Of a stretch of 19,302 bases of DNA, positions 1-5,978 are shown one piece after another. The stretch comes from an uncultured Flavobacteriia bacterium. GTDB lineage: Bacteria; Bacteroidota; Bacteroidia; Flavobacteriales_D; Crocinitomicaceae. Location of the stretch: the NCBI GenBank assembly GCA_937975705.1, contig CALJTX010000065.1, forward strand, positions 1 to 19,302, written 5' to 3'. The notes beneath the pieces were generated by a model. That model had not been told where the DNA came from. It saw only the letters and a list, made by a program, of their open reading frames with translations, and did not search any database. A program made the position numbers and the translations under genes. The number at the start of each line of letters is the position of its first letter. The stretch's first letter is position 1.

Positions 1-10
1 CGCAGACAAC

Positions 11-781
11 ATGGCTAAACTTAATTATCAGGCTAAAAATGTTGGTTTGAGCTTAGACCAGATAGTTCACAGTGCAGCTAATTTTTCTGAGGATGTATTC
101 ACTGGAAAAGACCAAGATAAGATGGCATTATTCGGGGCGCTTGGTATAAACCCGTTGCAAGATTTAAGAAAAATAAAGACCCCCGAAGATGCTATAAAGT
201 ATCAAATAAAAGTATTTGAAGAAAGCAAGAAAGGTTTTGAACGTGGGGGATTTCCAGAATTCCTAGCAAATCAAAAGGCTGCGAGCTTAGCAGGGATACC
301 TGCAAATGAGATACTAGGATATGAAAATTTAGAATCACGTAAAAATCAAAAATTAGCCCTAGAAACAAAAGGTTTCCGAGGTGAATTAGGTTCAAAAGAA
401 TCAATTATAGGAAACTTTCAAGATTTGACATCTACCTTACAAGATTCAACGGCTTCTATGGATAAGTTACTGTCTCGTGGAGATATCGCTAAAAAGATAA
501 GTTTACAAAATGCAGAAATTACTGCGGGAACCGTAAACTTGATTAATGCAACTCTAAATCTCACAGGAATTGGAGATCCTAACAGTAGATTTTCTCAGAT
601 ATTAGGCGCTGATGGAAATCAATTTAAACTCCCTAATTTTAACTCAAAAAAACCTTCAACAACGACCAACTCAAGTCCAGAATCGAATTCTACGACTACG
701 CTGCCAACCCAAACATGTGGGGGCAGAGCATCCACGCTTGGGGAGAGGCCAACCAGAGCTTTTCCAATGGCATTATTGTGA
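11..781 (+). CDS. Phage tail tape-measure-like protein fragment (5' truncated, 3' end probably foreign)
   Basis: The frame is open through the left edge of the window, so ATG 11 may be internal and the gene may begin outside. The protein is mostly helical and polar. Its first 110 residues (FGALGINP, then a TPEDAI helix, then FLANQKAASLAGIP) resemble the repeat-like helical region of phage tail tape-measure proteins; this is a pattern judgement and not a firm assignment. After residue ~205 it becomes a Ser/Thr/Asn-rich linker. The last ~30 codons (from about base 690) lie over a subtilase gene in another frame and read like an out-of-frame translation, so the native protein probably continued elsewhere. 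Composition is AT-rich with many A/T-ending codons (AAA, TTA, GAA), unlike the C-ending codons of the neighbours. It may come from a phage, a prophage, or another organism joined artificially. Confidence 0.4.
   Translation: MAKLNYQAKNVGLSLDQIVHSAANFSEDVFTGKDQDKMALFGALGINPLQDLRKIKTPEDAIKYQIKVFEESKKGFERGGFPEFLANQKAASLAGIPANEILGYENLESRKNQKLALETKGFRGELGSKESIIGNFQDLTSTLQDSTASMDKLLSRGDIAKKISLQNAEITAGTVNLINATLNLTGIGDPNSRFSQILGADGNQFKLPNFNSKKPSTTTNSSPESNSTTTLPTQTCGGRASTLGERPTRAFPMALL
640..715. other. Sequence join between phage-like DNA and subtilase gene
   Basis: Composition, codon use and coding frame all change inside this interval. Left of it the frame starting at base 2 codes. Right of it the frame of base 715 codes, and it is blocked by a TAA at 640-642. 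The subtilase frame gives plausible protein from about base 685 (E-F-Y-D-Y-A-A-N-P-N), and the site GAATTC (685-690, EcoRI) falls at that point. No terminal inverted repeats, target duplication or att-like repeat are visible. A cloning or assembly chimera is the simplest reading; a genuine insertion or deletion is the alternative. Confidence 0.6.
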
Positions 782-1830
782 CCAATAGCTCCAACGTACA
801 ATTAGCAGAAAGCCCTTATTACAGCACGGCAAATACTTCGGCTTACGTCGATACCTTTTTAGTGGTCAACCAAGACACCATCTGGTACAACATCTCCGCC
901 GATGCAGCCCATCCGCTCAACGGCAAGCCTCAAATGCGCTTGCGCGTCAAAAACACCAATACCAGCTTGCGCATCCAACTCAAATCGCAAGCAAACAGCG
1001 GCACGGTTCATTACTGGAACGTCACCGAACTGAGCACTGACGTCGGCAACTGGGGCATGGCCTTTTTAGCAGCTGGCACCGGTACCTCCTCTGGCGACAA
1101 CCAAAACGGAATTTCAGAACCTTCTTGCGCAGACGACGTCATTAGTGTTGGCGCCTACGCCACCCAATATGCCACCAGTTCGGGTTCGTTGGTAGGCGGT
1201 GCGCTCGCCTCTTTCTCGAGCAAAGGCCCGCGCTACGACGGCGCCATGAAGCCAGATATCGCTGCACCAGGTGTTGCCATCGCATCTGCTATTTCTTCCT
1301 TTACTGACGGAACTTACACAAGTGTAGCCACCACCGATTTCAACAATATTACGTATCGTTTTGCCAAATTCTCAGGTACCTCCATGGCTTCACCGATGGT
1401 AGCTGGAGTTGTTGCCTTAATGTTGGAGGCCAATCCGTATTTATCCGCAGCGCAAGTGAAGCAAATTATCATGCAAACTGCTCGCCAAGACAACTACACA
1501 GGTGTCATTCCTACAGAAGGTAGCCCACAGTGGGGCGCCGGAAAAATCAATGCGTATGCGGCGGTTCAAATGGCCGTTCAAACCCTTGGTTTATTAGAAA
1601 GCACACCATTAATTGAGTGGTCGGTCTATCCAAATCCAGTACAACACTTTTTGCATTTTACTATTGTTGAACTCCCCGACTTCGCAGAAGTAATTGCCTT
1701 AGACGGCAAGCGCTATTGGGTAGCCATCGAAAACGGCAAAATGAGCGTTCAAGACCTCCCAACGGGCACATACTATATCCGCCTGCACCAAAACGGCCGC
1801 ATCCAACAAGCTCCTTTCGTTAAAATCTAA
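715..1830 (+). pseudogene. S8 subtilisin-family protease with T9SS sorting domain, 5' truncated
   Basis: This is the C-terminal part of a secreted serine protease. It shows the late S8 peptidase landmarks: SFSSKGPRYDG, then KPDIAAPG, then the nucleophile motif GTSMASP with catalytic Ser at residue 223 counting from ATG 715, then GAGKINAYAAV. The catalytic Asp and His motifs and the signal peptide, which should lie several hundred residues upstream, are absent because the sequence switches to unrelated DNA near 640-690. ATG 715 is only the first Met in the surviving frame; homologous sequence seems to extend back to about base 685. Residues ~1-120 look like the beta-rich insert found in T9SS-associated subtilases. 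Residues ~302-371 (W-SVYPNP start, LPTGTYYIRL near the end) are a type A T9SS sorting domain, so the intact protein would cross the outer membrane. As present it cannot be active. Whether the gene is broken in the organism or only in this sequence is undecided. Confidence 0.85.
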
Positions 1831-1851
1831 ACAGCAACTCCACAAAGGGCA

Positions 1852-2355
1852 ATGCAGATCCGACGCGCGCAACTCGACGAATTACCCATTCTTGAAAATT
1901 TAGCCAGACAAATTTGGCCTACCACCTACGCGCACATCATTAGTCAGGAACAGATCAATTTTATGCTCGACTGGATGTACAGCTTTCCAGCACTCAAACA
2001 ACAACAAGAAGAAGGTCACGAGTTTTACATCATCGCTAACGAGGGCACCGACATCGGTTTTATGGCGCTGGAATGGATCCATGATACACAACAAAACGGA
2101 TCAGTTCAATTGAAAATCAATAAACTGTACGTGCTGCCTGCATTCCAAGGGAAAGGAATTGGCAGAGCACTCGTCGAAAAGGCTATGGAGCGCGCCGCTG
2201 AAACACAATGTGAAGCCATTTTTCTACAGGTCAACAAAGCGAACGAGGCAAAAAACTTTTACCTCAAATTAGGCTTCCATATCCGTGAAGCGGCTGTCTT
2301 TGACATCGGCAATGGCTTCATCATGGACGACTACATCATGGCGTTTGCGCGCTGA
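1852..2355 (+). CDS. GNAT-family N-acetyltransferase
   Basis: The protein transfers an acetyl group from acetyl-CoA to an unidentified amine and is expected in the cytoplasm. At 167 residues it has full GNAT length. Motif A is clear: KLYVLPAFQGKGIG at residues 91-104, whose Q-G-K-G-I-G segment matches the R/Q-x-x-G-x-G/A pyrophosphate loop. Motif B follows as ANEAKNFYLKLGF (130-142), where the Tyr is in the usual position of the general acid. The N-terminal IRRAQLDELPILENLARQIW and the late MDDYIMA strand are typical of the RimI-like class. It starts 21 bases after the protease stop on the same strand; AAAGGG just upstream of the ATG could be a weak ribosome site. The substrate cannot be told from sequence; the aromatic-rich helix around residues 24-45 suggests a small-molecule or amino-acid substrate, which is inference. 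Confidence 0.9.
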   Translation: MQIRRAQLDELPILENLARQIWPTTYAHIISQEQINFMLDWMYSFPALKQQQEEGHEFYIIANEGTDIGFMALEWIHDTQQNGSVQLKINKLYVLPAFQGKGIGRALVEKAMERAAETQCEAIFLQVNKANEAKNFYLKLGFHIREAAVFDIGNGFIMDDYIMAFAR

Positions 2356-2363
2356 GTTTTTTG

Positions 2364-2371
2364 TATCTTCG
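2364..2371 (+). promoter_or_regulatory. Candidate -7 box for the ACMSD gene
   Basis: TATCTTCG matches the Bacteroidota TAnnTTTG -7 element at 7 of 8 positions and lies 18 bases before ATG 2390. A TTTG at 2344-2347 could be the -33 element, but the 16-base spacing is a little short. Confidence 0.4.
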
Positions 2372-2389
2372 TAAACCAAAAATTGACCC

Positions 2390-3397
2390 ATGCTTAAAAT
2401 TGACATGCACAGCCATATCCTACCCAAAACTATGCCCAATTGGACGCAAAAGTTTGGTTACGGGAAGTTCATCCATCTTGAACCGAACACAGATGGCAGC
2501 GCCAACATGATGCAAGGCGGTCAATTTTTTAGACGTATCGTAGAAAACTGCTGGGACGAACAACTGCGCATAGAAGAATACAAGCCTTTCGAGACCCAAG
2601 TACAAGTTGTGTGCACCATTCCGGTTATGTTCTCTTATTGGGCCAAAACCGCCGATGCACTTGAGTTATCGCGTTTTCTCAACGACCACATCGCAGACTT
2701 GGTCGTGCGCTACCCTAAAAACTACATTGGCCTGGCCACCATTCCGATGCAAGACCCAGAAGCGGCGATAGCAGAACTAGAGCGCGCCAAAGCCATCGGA
2801 CACGTAGGCATTCAAATTGGCTCCAACATCAACGACGAAAATTTATCCGAAGAAAAGTTCTTCCCTATTTTTGAAGCCTGCGCGCGCCTCGGTATGGCCG
2901 TCATGATCCATCCGTGGCAAATGATGGGTTTTGACAGCATGAAAAAATACTGGCTACCCTGGCTTGTGGGCATGCCAGCCGAAACCTCTAGAGCAGCTTG
3001 TTCATTGATTTTTGGAGGCGTCTTGGAGCGCTTGCCCAATTTGCGCGTTTGTTTTTCTCATGCTGGCGGTTCGTTTTTACCGACACTTGGGCGCATCGAA
3101 CACGGCTTCAATTGCCGCCCAGATTTAGTCGCCATAGACAACCCGCACAACCCGCGCACTTACCTCGGTAAATTTTGGGTAGATAGCATTACCCATGACA
3201 TCGACGCTTTGGAATACATCCTCAAGATGCAAGGTTCTAAACGGGTCTGTTTGGGTAGCGACTACCCCTTCCCGCTCGGAGATTTAGAAATCGGCAAGTT
3301 TATTGAAGACAGCAACTTAAGTAAGCAGGTCAAGGAAGACATCTTTGCAAACGCTACCCTTGAATGGCTGCAGCTCGATAAAAATCTGTTTATCTAA
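2390..3397 (+). CDS. acmsd: 2-amino-3-carboxymuconate-6-semialdehyde decarboxylase (ACMSD)
   Basis: ACMSD decarboxylates 2-amino-3-carboxymuconate-6-semialdehyde (EC 4.1.1.45). It diverts tryptophan/3-hydroxyanthranilate breakdown from quinolinate (NAD synthesis) towards 2-aminomuconate. The 335-residue protein is almost the length of the human enzyme and matches it strongly from memory: IDMHSHILPK at the start, ENCWDEQLRI, TIPVMFSYWAK, KYWLPWLVGMPAET and LGSDYPFPLG. The zinc ligands of this amidohydrolase-fold family are in place: His7 and His9 (HSH), His174 (HPW) and Asp291 (SDYP). The conserved His224 (SHAGG) is present as well. No other kynurenine-pathway gene lies nearby, so the partners (3-hydroxyanthranilate dioxygenase, kynureninase) must be elsewhere if the pathway is complete. 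Its stop codon abuts the stop of the convergent SIMPL gene with no gap. It probably has its own promoter (TATCTTCG upstream). Confidence 0.93.
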   Translation: MLKIDMHSHILPKTMPNWTQKFGYGKFIHLEPNTDGSANMMQGGQFFRRIVENCWDEQLRIEEYKPFETQVQVVCTIPVMFSYWAKTADALELSRFLNDHIADLVVRYPKNYIGLATIPMQDPEAAIAELERAKAIGHVGIQIGSNINDENLSEEKFFPIFEACARLGMAVMIHPWQMMGFDSMKKYWLPWLVGMPAETSRAACSLIFGGVLERLPNLRVCFSHAGGSFLPTLGRIEHGFNCRPDLVAIDNPHNPRTYLGKFWVDSITHDIDALEYILKMQGSKRVCLGSDYPFPLGDLEIGKFIEDSNLSKQVKEDIFANATLEWLQLDKNLFI

Positions 3398-4138
3398 TTA
3401 GTCGATTTCGTATTTCAAACGAATGGTGACGCTGGCTGTTTTGCGGCGCGAGCTCGTATTGAAGCTCCCTCCCCACTCGTATTCTTCTGAAGAGTTTTCG
3501 GCTGTAATCTGAAAAACACCCATATCGGCATACATCAGTTTACCCAAATTGCCACCGCCATTTTCTGCAATTTTAGCAGCGCGCTCATGTGCATCTTTGG
3601 TTGCAGCTTCTATCATTTTGAGTTTCAATTGGGCCAATTTAGTGTAGTAATATTCTGGCGAATCTGAATTGAGTTCAATACCAGCGTCTATCAATTCCGA
3701 CACCTGACGAGAAGTTTGCTCCACTACATTTACTTTTTTGGAGCTCACCTTTACGCTCTGATTGAGTGAATAGCCATCAAATATCGTTTGACGCACGTTG
3801 CCCTCATCATCATAAATCTGAGACCACTCTTTGCTGATATCTGCCGCCTCAAATACCATTTCGTCCTCGGAAATACCTCTAGACTTTAGGTAAGCCTTTA
3901 CCTTTCTGACATCTGCATTGAGTTGCGCATAGGCATCTTTGAGCTCAAAACTTTTTCTTGAAAAAGTAGCGCGCCAAACAATTAAATCTGAATCAAAAGA
4001 TTCTTCTCCCAAACCGATCACCGAAACGGTGTCATCGGGCTTGCCTTTTGACATATAAGCCTTCCCTAAAATAAGACCTGTAATGATGACAGCTGCGCAA
4101 ATAAGCAGGGTTGCAAAGTGGTGTTTGAGAAAATTCAT
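3398..4138 (-). CDS. SIMPL-domain (DUF541) membrane-anchored protein
   Basis: The protein has a cytoplasmic start, one hydrophobic segment at residues ~8-27 (ATLLICAAVIITGLILG) and a ~215-residue remainder expected in the periplasm. It is therefore a lipid-anchored-like or N-terminally anchored protein without a clear cleavage site. The remainder has the DUF541/SIMPL layout: an early beta strand with VSVIGLGEESFDSDLIVWRATFS, a long helix (ELKDAYAQLNADVRKVKAYLKSRGI), a strand carrying the YSLNQSVKV segment, and the helix LKMIEAATKDAHERAAKIAEN followed by a late TASVTIRLKYEI strand. Members such as BP26/OMP28 of Brucella form large oligomeric rings; the function here is unknown. It converges on the ACMSD gene with stop codons back to back, and is divergent from the SDR/photolyase operon across a 53-base gap. 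A CCAAGGTA (TACCTTGG on the coding strand, 4163-4170) may be its -7 box. Confidence 0.88.
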   Translation of the reverse strand: MNFLKHHFATLLICAAVIITGLILGKAYMSKGKPDDTVSVIGLGEESFDSDLIVWRATFSRKSFELKDAYAQLNADVRKVKAYLKSRGISEDEMVFEAADISKEWSQIYDDEGNVRQTIFDGYSLNQSVKVSSKKVNVVEQTSRQVSELIDAGIELNSDSPEYYYTKLAQLKLKMIEAATKDAHERAAKIAENGGGNLGKLMYADMGVFQITAENSSEEYEWGGSFNTSSRRKTASVTIRLKYEID

Positions 4139-4191
4139 CTTGATTTTTTAAAGATTTCTAAACCAAGGTAGTGCTAATTTGTTACAAAAAC

Positions 4192-4890
4192 ATGGAAACA
4201 AAACAAATTGCCATCATCGGCGCATCAAAAGGTATCGGATTTGCCTTAGCAAACATGCTCCTCGAAGCAGGTCACCACGTTTTTGCAACATATGCAAACA
4301 CAGCACCTACTTTTGAACATCCGAATTTAACCTGGGCACACCACAACGTCCTGAGCCCAGAAGCACTAGCGTTTCCTGAAATAGTAGACGGGCTCGTTTA
4401 TTGCCCCGGCACCATTTCACTGAAGCCCTTCAATCGTTTCGGACCAGCTGATTTTCAAGCCGATTACCAACTGCAAGTTTTGGGAGCCATTCAAACAATT
4501 CAAACCGCACTTCCGGCGCTCAAAAAAAGCGCACAAGCCTCAGTGGTTCTTTTTTCTACAGTAGCGGTTCAGCAAGGCTTGCCTTTCCATAGCTTGGTCT
4601 CTGCATCAAAAGGTGCCATTGAAGGCCTCACGCGCGCGCTAGCTGCCGAATTTGCACCCAAAATTCGCGTGAACGCCATTGCACCATCCTTAACCAACAC
4701 ACCACTTGCCGAAAATTTGCTCAATTCCGATGCTAAAAAAGAAGCCAACGGCGCCAGACACCCACTCAAGCGCGTCGGCGAACCCGCAGACATCGCTGCT
4801 TTGGCTGCTTTTCTGTTAGGAGCGAACGCCACCTGGATCACAGGGCAAATCATGCACGTCGACGGTGGTATCTCAAGCTTGCGCGTATGA
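4192..4890 (+). CDS. SDR-family protein lacking the catalytic tyrosine
   Basis: This is a Rossmann-fold protein of the short-chain dehydrogenase/reductase family, 232 residues. The dinucleotide-binding loop G-A-S-K-G-I-G (residues 10-16) and the C-terminal MHVDGG signature are intact. The active site departs from the family: the usual Y-x-x-x-K reads V136-S-A-S-K140, so the catalytic Tyr is Val while Lys140 is kept. The usual Ser falls at Thr123, with Ser122 beside it. Surrounding sequence (GLPFHSLVSASKGAIEGLTRALAAEFAPKIRVNAIAPS) otherwise fits well. I recall related SDRs with F-H-A-S/x replacing the Tyr region, so this may be a known atypical subgroup. ATG 4192 is chosen over GTG 4171 because it directly precedes the first beta strand. 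It overlaps the next gene by four bases (ATGA, 4887-4890), so it belongs to the photolyase-like operon. A TAATTTG box at 4175-4181 could drive it. It may bind NAD(P)H without classical chemistry; that is inference. Confidence 0.88.
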   Translation: METKQIAIIGASKGIGFALANMLLEAGHHVFATYANTAPTFEHPNLTWAHHNVLSPEALAFPEIVDGLVYCPGTISLKPFNRFGPADFQADYQLQVLGAIQTIQTALPALKKSAQASVVLFSTVAVQQGLPFHSLVSASKGAIEGLTRALAAEFAPKIRVNAIAPSLTNTPLAENLLNSDAKKEANGARHPLKRVGEPADIAALAAFLLGANATWITGQIMHVDGGISSLRV

Positions 4891-5978
4891 TGCCCTTGCT
4901 TTCGCTCGATGAAATTTACGAGCTCATCAATCGCTTTGACCCCATTCATTACGGAAAGACCCGAAACTATCAAAACGGAGGCGTTTCAAGGCTATCTCCC
5001 TATTTGTCGCGCGGGGTCATCTCCACAAGGCAAGTATTTGAACTGCTTCGCAAACGCGGATTTTCTTTAGACCAAATGGAAGCCTTTGCCATGGAGCTTT
5101 GCTGGCGCGACCACTCCCAGCGGATATGGCAGCACCACAACCCGCAACACGAATTGCGCAACCAACAATACCGCATCACAAACCAAACGCAACTCCCAAA
5201 AGAACTGCTTGAGGCCAACACAGGCATCCACGCCATAGATGACGCCCTGCTTGCGCTCAAAGACACGGGCTACATGCACAATCACGTGCGCATGTACCTC
5301 GCAGCGCTCGTGTGCAATCATTATGGCTGTCATTGGCGCACGGCTGCCAAATGGCTGTTTTCTCAGCTCTGCGATGCCGACGCCGCAAGCAATCATTTGA
5401 GCTGGCAATGGGTCTGTGGGGCAAATGCACCAAAGGTTTATTATGCCAATCAAGACAACATCAATAAATACACTTCAAGTACGCAACAAGACTCCGTATT
5501 AGCGCTTGCTTATGACCAATTGCCTCAACTAGAAATTGCCTGCACTTGGACCCAACCGGAATATGCCTTTGAACCTAAACCTACTTTAGCATTTGAGATA
5601 GATGCCGAGCGCCCCACTTTATTGTATACACCGTATCACCTAGACCCTCATTGGAAAGAGGAGCAAGAAGGTAACCGTATTTTATTTTGGGACCTCGACC
5701 ATTGGCAAGACTATCCCTACAGCGAAAAAACCTTCAACTGGATCAACGACCTAGCCAATTTGACAATCCCTAATTTGCAAATAGTTGTTGGCACTTGGGA
5801 TACGTTCAAATCAAGCATTGTTCTCGAACAAACTTTTTGCAAAGAACACCCACTCACCGCCACATACGGCATACAGACCGATGAGCGGGCTTGGCTCTTG
5901 CCTGATTTCAAAGGGCAGCCTGGTTCTTTTTTCAACTTTTGGAAAAAAGTTCAAAAACACCTGCGCAATGAAAACTGA
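4887..5978 (+). CDS. Photolyase-family FAD-domain protein with inverted domain order
   Basis: The first ~200 residues are the C-terminal helical FAD-binding domain of DNA photolyases/cryptochromes. They show SRLSPYLSRGVIS (34-46), ELCWRDHSQRIW (70-81), TGIHAIDDALLAL (112-124), GYMHNHVRM (128-136) and D163-A-D-A-A-S-N169 leading to W173-Q-W175. By alignment from memory these last residues correspond to E. coli PhrB Asp372, Asn378 and Trp382/Trp384, so the flavin pocket looks intact. The usual N-terminal antenna (Rossmann) domain is missing. After the FAD domain come ~125 residues (240-363) with alternating strands and helices (PTLLYTPYH, RILFWDLDHW, NLQIVVGTWDTF). This region is alpha/beta-like and might be a permuted or divergent antenna-like domain. 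The gene overlaps the SDR gene by 4 bases at its start and the photolyase gene by 11 bases at its end, so translation is coupled. ATG 4887 and ATG 4890 are both possible starts. Function (DNA repair, light sensing or flavoprotein redox) is open. Confidence 0.85.
   Translation: MMPLLSLDEIYELINRFDPIHYGKTRNYQNGGVSRLSPYLSRGVISTRQVFELLRKRGFSLDQMEAFAMELCWRDHSQRIWQHHNPQHELRNQQYRITNQTQLPKELLEANTGIHAIDDALLALKDTGYMHNHVRMYLAALVCNHYGCHWRTAAKWLFSQLCDADAASNHLSWQWVCGANAPKVYYANQDNINKYTSSTQQDSVLALAYDQLPQLEIACTWTQPEYAFEPKPTLAFEIDAERPTLLYTPYHLDPHWKEEQEGNRILFWDLDHWQDYPYSEKTFNWINDLANLTIPNLQIVVGTWDTFKSSIVLEQTFCKEHPLTATYGIQTDERAWLLPDFKGQPGSFFNFWKKVQKHLRNEN

Noticed and set aside
4171..4191. GTG start seven codons upstream for the SDR gene
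   Set aside because: It overlaps a candidate TAATTTG promoter box, and the ATG at 4192 sits at the normal distance from the first Rossmann strand.
4569..4973. 134-codon minus-strand open frame over the SDR/FAD-protein junction
   Set aside because: It is antisense to two well-supported, coupled genes, with Ala/Ser-rich composition typical of a shadow frame.
5785..5967. Upstream extension of the photolyase gene by 61 codons
   Set aside because: It lies wholly inside the preceding coding gene, and the antenna-domain strand VGVVWFKRDLR begins right after ATG 5968.
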